Below, in pieces: positions 15,010-23,075 of a DNA stretch of 64,000 bases; within the stretch, counting starts at the first letter, position 1, and every line of letters starts with the position of its first letter. This DNA comes from Actinomadura oligospora ATCC 43269 (lineage in GTDB: Bacteria; Actinomycetota; Actinomycetes; Streptosporangiales; Streptosporangiaceae), in the NCBI RefSeq assembly GCF_000518265.1, contig NZ_JADG01000017.1:124001-188000 (forward strand), read 5' to 3'. A model generated the notes under the pieces. It saw only the letters and a list, made by a program, of their open reading frames with translations, did no database searches and had not been told where the DNA came from. A program made the translations under genes and the position numbers.

Positions 15010-17018
15010 CGGCGGGTGACCGTCCGGGTGACACCGGCCGCGACCGTGGACACCAGGATCCAGCCGACGGCGACCAGCACGAAGGAGAACCACTGTGCCG
15101 CGCCCTTCGGGTTGAAGGCGTACTTCTGGCCGAGCGTCACCAGCGGCAGCATGAGGTCGAGGGTGTAGACGAACGGGTTGAAGTGCGGCGCCTCGCCCTT
15201 CTTCAGGGGAGCGGGGTGGTCCAGGGAGAAGACGGTCGTGCCGACGGTCAGGAAGAACGCCACCCAGGCGGCGGCGAGCCAGGGCCGGTACCCATAGCCG
15301 ACCGTCACGTCCTGGACGAGACTCCACGCGCGCGCGACTGGCGACCGGAACCGGCGCTGGCTTCGTTCTCGCTCGTAGAGGATGCGTTGGGCCTGTGACT
15401 GCCGACCCAGGTGGACGTACATCTGGGCCAGTTGGTCACATGCCTGAGGACGCTGGTCCTGCGGCGCGCGTTCCACCCAGTCGAGGCGTTCGCGGGCGGT
15501 CAGCGCCGGTTGCAGCGTCTCGTACACGAGGCCGTCCATGCTCAGGCTCGCGGGCCAGCTCTCGGGAAGGTCGCGCAGGACGGTCAGGCGGGCGCCGTCG
15601 AGGACCACCCGGCCCTCGACGGTGTCCCCGGGCAGGAGGGCGAGCTCGGTCGCCTGGATGCCGGAGACGTCGAGGGCCGTGCCTCCGGGACACCGCAGTT
15701 CGATTCCGGTGAGGTCGATGCCGAGGCGGAAGCGGCTGTCCACAAGGCGGATCTCGCGGTCGGCCCGCACCTTCAGCAGGCGGATGCTGGAGGCGACCTC
15801 GTTGCGCGTGAAGCGGAAGGCGACGCCGGTCGGAGCGCCGCTCAGCCGCATCTTGCTCGCGAGCACGCTGCTGTTCAGGGTGCTGTTGCTGATGCGGAGC
15901 TCGCCCTCCGCCCGCAGCCTGCTCAGCCGCAGCGTGCCTCCGACCTCACCGTTCTCCATGTCCAGGCAGACCCCGTCCCGGCCGGGGCCGAGGGACGCGT
16001 CGACCAGGCTGAACTCCCCCGCGACGCGCGTGCCGCCCAGGCGGATCTCTCCACCGCTCACGGTCAGGCGGGGCGCGTCGAGGTGCCCGATGGTGGCGCG
16101 CTCGAGGCTCAGGGCGGGGCGTCCGGCGCCGTCGAGACGGGCGTCGGACAGGTGCACGCCCCCGTCGAAGCGGACGCCGACCAACCGGAGCTCGCCCTCG
16201 ACGGTCAGGCCGCGTTCGCACCAGAACGCGCCGGTGAGGTGGGCGCGCGCGGCGCTCAGCGCGAACCCGCCGGGGTTGCTCAGGCGCGCGCCGGGCAGCA
16301 GCAGCGGGCCGCCGATGTCGGCGCTGCGCAGCCGGATCTCCCCCGCCGCCACCATGCCGATGCCGTCGATCCCCTCGCCGATGGTCGCGTTGTCGATGTC
16401 GAGCACCACGGCGCCGGGGTTGCCGATGCGCGCGCGGGCGAGGTCGAAGTGGCCGGTGATCCGCGCGCCGCGCAGGACGACGGGACCGTCCGTGACCAGG
16501 TCGGGGCAGGCCAGGTCGCCGCGCACCGAGACACCCTCGCCGTCCAGTGCGGCGTCGTGCTCGGACCTGCCGACGGTCGCGCCGTGCAGGCGGAGCCCGC
16601 CGGTGATCTCGCCCTGGTCGACGCGGATCCCGCGCTCGATCTCGGTGCCGCGCAGGTCGAGCACCCCCTCGATCCGGACGCGGGGCGCCTTGAGCGCGTT
16701 GAGGCGGCTTCCGACCAGCCGGACGGTCCGGGTGACGGCCTCGGCGAGGCGGAGCGGCGCGTCGAAGACGCAGCTCTCGCAGATCAGCGCGACGCCGATG
16801 GAGGCGCCCATCAGGTCGAGCCGTCCGGTGACCGTCGCTGCGCGAAGCCGGACGGCGGCGAGCTGACCCGGCTCGGGATCGTGCCCGCCGAGGAGGAGAA
16901 GCCTGATGACCTCGGCGCGGACGGTCGTGTCGGCGGCGCCCGTGAGGTCGACCCACGCGCCGGTCGGGAACGCGTCCCAGAGGAGCTGTTCGGCGTCGCT
17001 CAGGTCGTCGGGAGGCAC
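15006..17018 (-). CDS. Large beta-helix-like repeat protein with two C-terminal membrane helices
   Basis: A 670-aa protein. Residues about 1-50 are helical (DDLSDAEQLLWDAFPTGAWV). About 50-520 consist of irregular repeats of roughly 20 residues, such as RLRAATVTGRLDLMGASIG and IEGVLDLRGTEIERGIRV, with alternating hydrophobic positions that predict a right-handed beta-helix like pentapeptide-repeat proteins. An alpha-helical section with an R-x-R stretch follows, then hydrophobic segments near 590-612 and 645-668. Database relatives are often labelled membrane-associated oxidoreductase, but I see no cofactor motif. Probably a membrane-anchored cytoplasmic scaffold. It ends inside the CTAG shared with the esterase and is followed upstream, 4 bp away, by an ArsR-type gene on the same strand. 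Confidence 0.8.
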   Translation of the reverse strand: MPPDDLSDAEQLLWDAFPTGAWVDLTGAADTTVRAEVIRLLLLGGHDPEPGQLAAVRLRAATVTGRLDLMGASIGVALICESCVFDAPLRLAEAVTRTVRLVGSRLNALKAPRVRIEGVLDLRGTEIERGIRVDQGEITGGLRLHGATVGRSEHDAALDGEGVSVRGDLACPDLVTDGPVVLRGARITGHFDLARARIGNPGAVVLDIDNATIGEGIDGIGMVAAGEIRLRSADIGGPLLLPGARLSNPGGFALSAARAHLTGAFWCERGLTVEGELRLVGVRFDGGVHLSDARLDGAGRPALSLERATIGHLDAPRLTVSGGEIRLGGTRVAGEFSLVDASLGPGRDGVCLDMENGEVGGTLRLSRLRAEGELRISNSTLNSSVLASKMRLSGAPTGVAFRFTRNEVASSIRLLKVRADREIRLVDSRFRLGIDLTGIELRCPGGTALDVSGIQATELALLPGDTVEGRVVLDGARLTVLRDLPESWPASLSMDGLVYETLQPALTARERLDWVERAPQDQRPQACDQLAQMYVHLGRQSQAQRILYERERSQRRFRSPVARAWSLVQDVTVGYGYRPWLAAAWVAFFLTVGTTVFSLDHPAPLKKGEAPHFNPFVYTLDLMLPLVTLGQKYAFNPKGAAQWFSFVLVAVGWILVSTVAAGVTRTVTRR

Positions 17019-17022
17019 CGGA

Positions 17023-17598
17023 TCATTCTGGGGCGATCTCGTCGTCCGGGCCAGACTCGCCGGGGAACAGGATCGGGCTGAGCAGGTAGCGCGTTCGTCC
17101 GGGCTCGGACGCGTTGGCCAGGTGGGGGACGATCGCGGCGCGCAGGTCGGCGAGAAGCGCGGCCAGTTCGTCCGGATTCAGCCAGACGGCGTGCTGGCGG
17201 TATCCGACCGGATCGGACGACGGGTCGGAGCCGTCGCGGCCGAGGTAGGCGTCGAACTCGGCGGCCAGGGCCGCGAGGGCGGCGGTGAACGCGGCTCGGT
17301 GCTCGTCCGGGGAGAGCGCGGCGGCCTCGGCCGGGTCGACGGAAGCGCGCTCGCGGCTCAGGCGGTAGCGACGTTCGACCGCGCCGCGGACGCGCCGCTC
17401 GTCCGCGACCTCCAGGACGCCCCCGGCGGCGAGCGCGTCCACATGGCGGTAGACGGTGGCCTTGGAGACGTCCGGGATCAGCTCGGCGAGGCGTGAGGTC
17501 GCGAGAACGCGGTCACCGCGCAGCGCGTGCACGATCCGCAGCCGGACGGGGTGGGCGAAGAGGTCCAGAGTGCACACGGGACGAATGCTCTCACACAT
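17023..17598 (-). CDS. ArsR-like winged-helix transcriptional regulator
   Basis: A 191-aa protein with an N-terminal winged HTH: LDLFAHPVRLRIVHALRG, then TSRLAELIPDVSKATVYRHVDALAAGGVLEV and the wing RRVRGAVERRYRL. The C-terminal helical half (about 90-190) resembles the extended form seen in actinobacterial ArsR/YdfF-like regulators. No arsenic-type cysteine pair on helix alpha-3; Cys2 and Cys9 lie at the extreme N-terminus. From the ATG at 17598 only 16 bp separate it from the divergent hydrolase start; a GTG at residue 8 (17577) gives the more usual start just before the first helix and a 37-bp gap. It ends 4 bp before the beta-helix gene and may be co-transcribed with it. Confidence 0.88.
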   Translation of the reverse strand: MCESIRPVCTLDLFAHPVRLRIVHALRGDRVLATSRLAELIPDVSKATVYRHVDALAAGGVLEVADERRVRGAVERRYRLSRERASVDPAEAAALSPDEHRAAFTAALAALAAEFDAYLGRDGSDPSSDPVGYRQHAVWLNPDELAALLADLRAAIVPHLANASEPGRTRYLLSPILFPGESGPDDEIAPE

Positions 17599-17614
17599 GC
17601 TACCTTTCGCAAAT

Positions 17615-18496
17615 ATGAGAACGGATGCGTGGACCCCTCCGCCCTATGCCACCCCGGACGCCCTCGACGAGCGCGACGTCGCGGTCGGCTCGGTCGGCGG
17701 AGCGCTGGCGTTGCCACGCGCGGAGGTGCGCGTCGGGGCGGTGCTGCTGAGCGGCGGCGGGCCGTTCGACCGGGACGGAACGGCCGGGCCGAACAAGCCG
17801 CTGAAGGACCTGGCGTGGGGCCTCGCCGGACAGGGCATCGCGTCGGTGCGGTTCGACAAGCCGTCCGGGCAGGCCGCGACGATGACGGACGAGTACGTGC
17901 CGTTCGCCGTGGAGGCCGTCCGGCGGCTGCGTGACGTGGCGGAACGCGTGTTCGTCGTCGGGCACAGCATGGGCGGCAAGGTCGCGCCGCGCGTCGCGGA
18001 GGCGGTCGCGGTGGACGGTCTGGCGCTGCTCGCGGCGGACGCCGAGCCGATGCATCGCGCGGCGGTGCGGGTGTCACGGCATCTGGCGTCACTCGACCCC
18101 GCGTACGCGGAGTTCGCGACGCTGATCGAGCGGCAGGTGGCGGCGCTGGACGGGCTGACCCCGGACACGCCGTCCGCCGACCTGCCGTTCGGGTTGCCCT
18201 CGTCCTACTGGGCCGACCTGCTCGGATACGACCCGGTCGCGGCGGCCGGGGCGCTCGGCCTGCCGATGTTCGTCGCGCAGGGCGGACGCGACTACCAGGT
18301 CACCGTCGCGGACGACCTCTCCCGCTGGCGCGCCGCGTTCGAGGGGCGGCCGGACGTCACGTTCCGGGTCTACGAGGCCGACGACCACATGTTCTTCCCC
18401 GGATCCGGGCCGTCCGGACCGGCCGATTACCTGCGTCCGCAACACGTCGATCCGGACGTCGTCGGAGACGTCGCCGCGTGGCTGCTCACGGTGTGA
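17615..18496 (+). CDS. Alpha/beta hydrolase, dienelactone hydrolase / serine aminopeptidase-like
   Basis: From the ATG at 17615 the protein is 293 aa. It has VGAVLLSGGGPFDRDG as oxyanion region and GHSMGG nucleophile elbow with Ser118; the acid is probably Asp in VAQGGRDYQV and the histidine in YEADDHMFFPG. No signal peptide. It reads away from the ArsR-type gene; the very short gap implies overlapping promoters or leaderless transcripts, and control by that regulator is likely. Upstream in-frame codons overlap the regulator gene and are not used. Substrate unknown. Confidence 0.85.
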   Translation: MRTDAWTPPPYATPDALDERDVAVGSVGGALALPRAEVRVGAVLLSGGGPFDRDGTAGPNKPLKDLAWGLAGQGIASVRFDKPSGQAATMTDEYVPFAVEAVRRLRDVAERVFVVGHSMGGKVAPRVAEAVAVDGLALLAADAEPMHRAAVRVSRHLASLDPAYAEFATLIERQVAALDGLTPDTPSADLPFGLPSSYWADLLGYDPVAAAGALGLPMFVAQGGRDYQVTVADDLSRWRAAFEGRPDVTFRVYEADDHMFFPGSGPSGPADYLRPQHVDPDVVGDVAAWLLTV

Positions 18497-18534
18497 ACAC
18501 CTCACGCGGTGCGCCATCCCCGGGCGACTGGCCA

Positions 18535-18556
18535 ACTTGTTTAAATTTGAACTAGT
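18535..18556. promoter_or_regulatory. 22-bp imperfect palindrome before the dioxygenase gene
   Basis: ACTTGTTTAAA (18535-18545) and TTTGAACTAGT (18546-18556) are inverted with nine of eleven positions paired and no spacer. The site ends 8 bp before the ATG at 18565, is very AT-rich for this genome and overlaps where a promoter is expected. It resembles MarR- or LysR-type operators; the regulator is not obvious, since no such gene adjoins. Confidence 0.5.
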
Positions 18557-18564
18557 ATGCGGTC

Positions 18565-19326
18565 ATGGTCAGGATGCCTGCGATCTACCTCAGCCACGGC
18601 GCGCCGCCGCTCGCCGACGACCCGGTCTGGCCCGGCGAGCTGGCGGCGTGGGCCGCCGACCTGCCGCGCCCCGAGGCCGTCCTCATGGTGTCGGCGCACT
18701 GGGAGGACGCGCCGGTCACGGTCGGCGCGACCTCACCCGTCCCGCTCGTGTACGACTTCTGGGGGTTCCCGGAGAAGTACTACCAGGTCACCTACCCCGC
18801 GCCCGGCGCGCCGGAGCTGGCCGCCAAGGTGCGCGGGCTGCTCGGGCCGTCGGTGCACGAGGCGCCGGAGCGCGGTCTCGACCACGGCGCGTACGTCCCG
18901 CTGAAGGAGATGTACCCCGACGCGGACGTCCCGGTGCTGCAGATGTCGATGCCCACGCTCGACCCGTCCGAGCTGTACGACCTGGGACGGCGCCTCGCGC
19001 CGCTCCGCGACGAGGGCGTGCTGATCGTCGGCAGCGGCTTCTTCACCCACAACCTGCGCGCGCTCGACATGTCCGGCCGCGTCGCCACCGCGACCGCCGA
19101 GTTCGACGAGTGGGGCCGCCGCGCCCTCGACGCGCACGACGTGGACGCGCTGCTCGACTTCGAGCACAAGGCCCCGGCCCCCGGCTTCGCCCACCCGCGC
19201 ACCGAGCACTTCGCCCCGCTGTTCGTCACGCTCGGGGCGTCGTCCGGGCAGGACGAGAACGACACCAGCCAGCCCATCGACGGGTTCTGGCTCGGCATGG
19301 CGAAGCGGTCGGTGCAGTTCGGCTGA
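18565..19326 (+). CDS. LigB-type extradiol dioxygenase, 4,5-DOPA dioxygenase (YgiD/DODA) family
   Basis: A 253-aa class III extradiol ring-cleavage dioxygenase. Family motifs: AIYLSHGAPP with metal His11, MVSAHWE with His45, GLDHGAYVPL with His107, GSGFFTHNL, and PRTEHFAPLF with His215. YgiD-like proteins use three histidines for Fe or Zn and open catechol rings such as DOPA; some have other catecholic substrates. No N-terminal targeting. The start at 18565 sits directly after an AT-rich palindrome. It ends 5 bp from the stop of the convergent amidohydrolase gene. Confidence 0.9.
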   Translation: MVRMPAIYLSHGAPPLADDPVWPGELAAWAADLPRPEAVLMVSAHWEDAPVTVGATSPVPLVYDFWGFPEKYYQVTYPAPGAPELAAKVRGLLGPSVHEAPERGLDHGAYVPLKEMYPDADVPVLQMSMPTLDPSELYDLGRRLAPLRDEGVLIVGSGFFTHNLRALDMSGRVATATAEFDEWGRRALDAHDVDALLDFEHKAPAPGFAHPRTEHFAPLFVTLGASSGQDENDTSQPIDGFWLGMAKRSVQFG

Positions 19327-19331
19327 CGCCT

Positions 19332-20462
19332 TCACTCCCGGTCGAGACCATAGACGCGGCGCGCGTTGCCTGCCGCGATCATCCCCGCCAGGCGGGACGC
19401 GTCGGCGCCCGTCCACGAACCCTGGGCGACGCCGCCGTCCAGGACCATGGCGAGCGCCCTCCGGAACAGCAGGGCCGCGAGATGGTAGTACTCGGCCAGG
19501 CCATAGGCGTCGGACGAGTAGAGCACCTTGCCGAACGGGGCGAGTTCGAGCAGCTCCCCCAGCAGGACCGACGCCCGGTCGCCGACGCCGTGCAGCGCGA
19601 GCCCGACGTCCGCGAACACGTTCGGGAAGACCTGCGTGAGATACCCGGCGTTCCGGTGGAACGGGTAGTTGTGCAGGAGCAGGACGGGCGTGCCCGCGCG
19701 CGCGAGCTCGCGCAGCAGGCCCGTGAGCAGCAGCGGATCTCCGAGCCTGAGATCGGCCTCGGCGTCCCCGTACCCGACATGGAACTGGACGGGCAGCCGC
19801 AGGTCGGACGCGCACCAGACCAGAAACCGGTGCAAGACCGGATCGGCCACGCGCAGCGTCCCTCCCTCGGAGGCTCCGCGCAGTAGACGCTCGACGGCCT
19901 TCCCCACCTCGCGGTCGGTCGGGCGTTCGCCCGCCAGGTCGAGCCCGGCGCGGTAGGCGGCGATCGACTTCACCCCGATCGCGTTCCGCGTCCTGTCGGC
20001 CAGGGCCGCGCGGAACGCGCCGGGGAAGCCGTCCGCGCCGTCGTCCCGTGCGGCGACGGTCTCGGCGAGCGTCTCCAGCCGGACGATCTCGTGCGCCGTC
20101 GCGCCCGCGAGCCCGCCCAGTTCGTCCGGAGTGAGCAGCCCGTCCGCGTCGAAGCCGGTGTCGACGCACAGCGCGTCCACCCCCGCGGACGCCAGGAACC
20201 GCCGGTTGACCTCGGCGAATCCGAGCTCGGCGCGGCGCGCGAGATAGGCGTCCGGCGACGCGTGCGGCGCGAGATCCAGAACGGGCGCGCACCACCGCCG
20301 GACGGCCATCCCGACACGCGCGTCGAAGAAACTCCCCCCGAGCGGCCCGGGGGCGGCGTCCGCCTCGGTCATCAGCGCCTCGAACCCGGCCCGGTCGAGA
20401 TCACGGCGGACCACCCCATGGCAATGGTGGTCGACCAGCGGAGGAATGTCGTCGTCAAGCAC
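19332..20462 (-). CDS. Amidohydrolase-2 family protein, FluG/NodGS N-terminal type
   Basis: A 376-aa TIM-barrel amidohydrolase. The first metal motif is LVDHHCHG (His13 and His15), followed by GVKSIAAYRAGLD, QFHVGYGDAE, VLLLHNYPFHRNAGYLTQVF and the catalytic Asp in LYSSDAYGLAEYYH. These segments match the amidohydrolase half of fungal FluG and plant NodGS. It stands head-to-head with a glutamine-synthetase-like gene, the other half of those fusions. A role in hydrolysing a gamma-glutamyl amide or a ring amide in amine metabolism is plausible by association. It begins 200 bp from the chosen start of the synthetase gene. Confidence 0.85.
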   Translation of the reverse strand: MLDDDIPPLVDHHCHGVVRRDLDRAGFEALMTEADAAPGPLGGSFFDARVGMAVRRWCAPVLDLAPHASPDAYLARRAELGFAEVNRRFLASAGVDALCVDTGFDADGLLTPDELGGLAGATAHEIVRLETLAETVAARDDGADGFPGAFRAALADRTRNAIGVKSIAAYRAGLDLAGERPTDREVGKAVERLLRGASEGGTLRVADPVLHRFLVWCASDLRLPVQFHVGYGDAEADLRLGDPLLLTGLLRELARAGTPVLLLHNYPFHRNAGYLTQVFPNVFADVGLALHGVGDRASVLLGELLELAPFGKVLYSSDAYGLAEYYHLAALLFRRALAMVLDGGVAQGSWTGADASRLAGMIAAGNARRVYGLDRE

Positions 20463-20662
20463 CGCGCCTCCCTCGTCATAGCGTCAGGACGACCCTACGA
20501 TGCGTAATTGCGACCGTGCGGCACCCGACGTCCTCATCCGCACCACACGGGGCACCGCACGCACACCCGTCCCCGCGCTCGACGAACGGCGCGTCCACGC
20601 GCGACGCGGCAGACGGGACGAGACGGACCGGCCAGGACGTGGACGAGCGATGGGAGCAGGGC

Positions 20663-22132
20663 GTGGAACGGAATGACAGCGGGGCGGCGCGGCAGGCGTT
20701 CCAGCCCCTCGACGCGGACGACCGGAAGCGGATGGCCGCCCACGCGGCGCGGCTCGTGCCCGAGCTGGAGGATCTCGCCGGGGTCGTGCTGGGCTGGGTG
20801 GACACCAGCGGCATCACGCGGATCAAGACCGTGCCGGTGCCGCGGCTCGAGCACGCGGCGGAGTGGGGCGTGGGCATGGCGCCGTGCTTCGACGTGTTCC
20901 TGCTGGACGACTCGATCGTGGCCGGGGAGTACATCGGCGGGCCGGTCGGCGACCTGCGCCTCCACCCCGACCTCGACCGGCTCGTCCGGCTCGCGGCGCT
21001 GCCCGGCTGGGCCTGGGCGCCGGTGACCCGGTACACCCAGGAGGGAACCGTCCACCCGCTGGACTCCCGCGCGCTGCTCGCCCGCGAGGTCGAGCGGCTC
21101 GCGGAGCTCGGCTGGTCGGTGCGCGGCGCGTTCGAGATCGAGTGGTCGCTGTCGGACGACGACGGGACCGACCACTTCACCCCGGCCTGCAAGGGCCCCG
21201 CCTACAGCATGACGCGGCTCAGCGAGCTGAACCGCTACCTGCGCGACCTGCTCGACGCGCTCACCGAGACCGGCGTCTCGATCGACCAGCTGCACCCCGA
21301 GTACGCGCCCGGCCAGTACGAGCTGTCCTTCGCGGCCGAGGACCCGGTGGGCGCCGCCGACACCGCCATCCTCGTCCGGGAGACGATCCGCGCCGTGTCG
21401 CTCGACCACGGCATGGTCGCGTCGTTCTCGCCCAAGGTGCTCGCCGACTCGGTCGGCAACGGCGGGCACATCCACCTCAGCCTGTGGCGGGACGAACCGG
21501 CGCGCGGTCGGGCGGAGGAGCCTGTCGCGGGCGCCGTGGACGGGCCGGTGAACATGATGACCGGCGGGCACGGGCCGTTCGGGCTGACTGCTGAGGGCGA
21601 GGCGTTCGCCGCGGGGATCCTCGGACGGCTGTCCGCGCTGCTCGCGATCGGCGCGCCGACCGTCTCGAGTTACCTGCGGCTGATCCCGTCGCACTGGGCG
21701 GGCGTGTTCGGCTGCTGGGGCCTGGAGAACCGGGAGGCGGCGATACGCCTGGTCACCGGCGCGGTCGGCGACCGCGGCCGGGCCGCCAACATCGAGATCA
21801 AGTGCTTCGACGAGGCCGCGAACCCGCACCTGCTGCTCGCCGCGCTGCTCGCCGCGGGCCGTGCCGGGCTCGCCGCGAAGGCGGCGCTGCCCGAGCCGAT
21901 CGCGGTGGACCCGGCCTCGCTGTCGGACACCGAGCGCATCCGGCTCGGCATCGAGCAGCTGCCGGAGTCGCTGGCGGAGGCGGTCGCGGCGTTCGAGCGG
22001 GACGAGGTGCTCGCCGAGGCCCTCGGTCCCGAGGTGATCGACACGGTGGCGACCGTCCGGCGCGGGGAGATCGAGCTGTTCGCGCAGGCGTCGCCGGAGC
22101 AGATCACCGAATCCACCCGATGGCGCCACTGA
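20663..22132 (+). CDS. Glutamine-synthetase-like gamma-glutamyl ligase (GlnA4/NodGS/FluG type)
   Basis: About 489 aa with N-terminal beta-grasp (about 25-110) and catalytic domain. Active-site elements are present: FEIEWSL, the Glu pair in LHPEYAPGQYELSF, the ATP histidine in GNGGHIHLSL, YLRLIPSHWAG, ENREAAIRLV and the latch-like NIEIKCFDEAANPH. The sequence departs from true GlnA (no adenylylation-site tyrosine motif is apparent) and resembles actinobacterial GlnA4-type enzymes that glutamylate ethanolamine or polyamines. The GTG at 20663 follows GGGAGCAGG; a GTG at 20639 is possible. The divergent neighbour is the matching amidohydrolase. Which amine is used cannot be decided from sequence. 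Confidence 0.85.
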   Translation: MERNDSGAARQAFQPLDADDRKRMAAHAARLVPELEDLAGVVLGWVDTSGITRIKTVPVPRLEHAAEWGVGMAPCFDVFLLDDSIVAGEYIGGPVGDLRLHPDLDRLVRLAALPGWAWAPVTRYTQEGTVHPLDSRALLAREVERLAELGWSVRGAFEIEWSLSDDDGTDHFTPACKGPAYSMTRLSELNRYLRDLLDALTETGVSIDQLHPEYAPGQYELSFAAEDPVGAADTAILVRETIRAVSLDHGMVASFSPKVLADSVGNGGHIHLSLWRDEPARGRAEEPVAGAVDGPVNMMTGGHGPFGLTAEGEAFAAGILGRLSALLAIGAPTVSSYLRLIPSHWAGVFGCWGLENREAAIRLVTGAVGDRGRAANIEIKCFDEAANPHLLLAALLAAGRAGLAAKAALPEPIAVDPASLSDTERIRLGIEQLPESLAEAVAAFERDEVLAEALGPEVIDTVATVRRGEIELFAQASPEQITESTRWRH

Positions 22133-22159
22133 GCGCAACATTTCCCGACATCTTTCACA

Positions 22160-22175
22160 CTCGCTGACCAGCGAG
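22160..22175 (+). terminator. Small hairpin after the synthetase gene
   Basis: CTCGCT (22160-22165) and AGCGAG (22170-22175) form a perfect 6-bp stem with a GACC loop, 27 bp after the stop codon. It could be a weak terminator or the first element of the downstream leader. Confidence 0.4.
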
Positions 22176-22247
22176 ACCTTCTGGACGACCGAGGTAGATC
22201 GGACTTTCTTAACAGACCGGACACCGGCCGGTGACCTTCGGACGGCA

Positions 22248-22306
22248 GGCTCCTGATCGTTTGAGCCGGCGCGCAAGCGTCGGCGCCTCCGACGAGTTCA
22301 GGAGCC
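22248..22306 (+). promoter_or_regulatory. Structured leader able to hide the ribosome site of the next gene
   Basis: GGCTCCTGA (22248-22256) is complementary to TCAGGAGCC (22298-22306). The right arm contains the GGAG Shine-Dalgarno site of the GTG at 22310. Inside lies a second hairpin, GCCGGCGC-GCAA-GCGTCGGC (about 22265-22284), an 8-bp stem with one G-T pair and a GNRA-type GCAA tetraloop. A 12-bp palindrome CACCGGCCGGTG (22222-22233) precedes it. Together these form a compact leader that could switch translation, as in riboswitches or thermosensors. It does not match a class I can name. Confidence 0.45.
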
Positions 22307-22309
22307 GAC

Positions 22310-22888
22310 GTGTCCCTCCACGCCGTCCGAATCTCCCTCCGCGCCGCCCGGGTCCCCACGGCCGCCTTCGGCGCGGCCGCGCTGCTGGCCGGGTCCTGGG
22401 CGGGCGCCGCCCAGGCCGCGCCCGCCTCCGGCGCGCCCCAGGTCACCGCCGCGAGGACCTGCCACGCGTCCAGCCTCAACCCGGCCACCTCCCGGCCGGA
22501 CCCGAGGTGCCAGCCCGGCGCGACCAACCCGGCCGTCACCCAGGCGACCATCCACAGGACCATCTGCGTTCCGGGCTACTCCAAGCGGATCCGCCCGCCG
22601 TCCTCCTACACCAGTGCGCTGAAGCGGCAGCAGATCAAGGAGTACGGCTACCGGGACACCACGATGTCCCACTACGAGGAGGACCACCTCATCCCCCTCA
22701 GCCTCGGCGGCGCGCCACGCGACCCCAAGAACCTGTGGCCCGAGCCGGGCGGCTCCCCCAACCCCAAGGACGGCATCGAGTTCAAGCTGTACAAGGCCGT
22801 CTGCGCGGGCAAGGTCAGCCTCCGCGCCGCGCAGAAGGCGATCGCCACCAACTGGACCACCGCGGGCCGCCTCCTCGGCCGCAGCTGA
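22310..22888 (+). CDS. Secreted HNH-like protein
   Basis: A 192-aa precursor from the GTG at 22310 (AGGAG ribosome site). A signal peptide of about 40 residues ends near AGAAQAAPA. The mature part contains a cysteine-bearing stretch (ARTCHASSLNPATSRPDPRC) and a core EEDHLIPLSLGGAPRDPKNLWPEP. The D-H-L-I-P-L-x-x-G-G then N-L-W-P-E is the pattern of HNH/ beta-beta-alpha-metal nucleases, with His of EEDH as general base and Asn of KNLW; the last His is not clear. C-terminal helices follow (KLYKAVCAGKVSLRAAQKAI). Such proteins are widespread in actinobacteria and uncharacterised; secreted nuclease activity is an inference. Controlled perhaps by the structured leader. Confidence 0.8.
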   Translation: MSLHAVRISLRAARVPTAAFGAAALLAGSWAGAAQAAPASGAPQVTAARTCHASSLNPATSRPDPRCQPGATNPAVTQATIHRTICVPGYSKRIRPPSSYTSALKRQQIKEYGYRDTTMSHYEEDHLIPLSLGGAPRDPKNLWPEPGGSPNPKDGIEFKLYKAVCAGKVSLRAAQKAIATNWTTAGRLLGRS

Positions 22889-22904
22889 TCGTTCTTGTCC
22901 TGCC

Positions 22905-22957
22905 GACCCGTCCGGACCGTCCCCTCCTCCTTCCCCGGGGGACGGCCCGGACGGGTC
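22905..22957 (+). terminator. Strong terminator hairpin
   Basis: GACCCGTCCGG (22905-22915) and CCGGACGGGTC (22947-22957) form a perfect 11-bp stem that continues inward through GTCCCC and GGGGGAC with small bulges. It begins 17 bp after the stop of the secreted HNH-like protein and is followed by a short T-rich stretch (GTCGTTTCC). Confidence 0.85.
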
Positions 22958-23075
22958 GCGTCGTTTCCTGGCGGACGGGCGGGTTCTGGCGCTTGACGGG
23001 CGGGTCGTCCGGGCCGACGGGATAATCTCGGTGCCAGCCACAGCCGACACCCGCGACAGGCAGGTCTCCCGCCCC

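Noticed and set aside
22140..22310. c-di-AMP (ydaO-type) riboswitch
   Set aside because: Expected before secreted actinobacterial proteins, but I could not find its conserved cores; only generic hairpins are seen.
22993..23026. Promoter TTGACG ... GATAAT before the CGNR gene
   Set aside because: Spacing of 22 nt is too long for a standard promoter; GATAAT alone may still be a -10 element.
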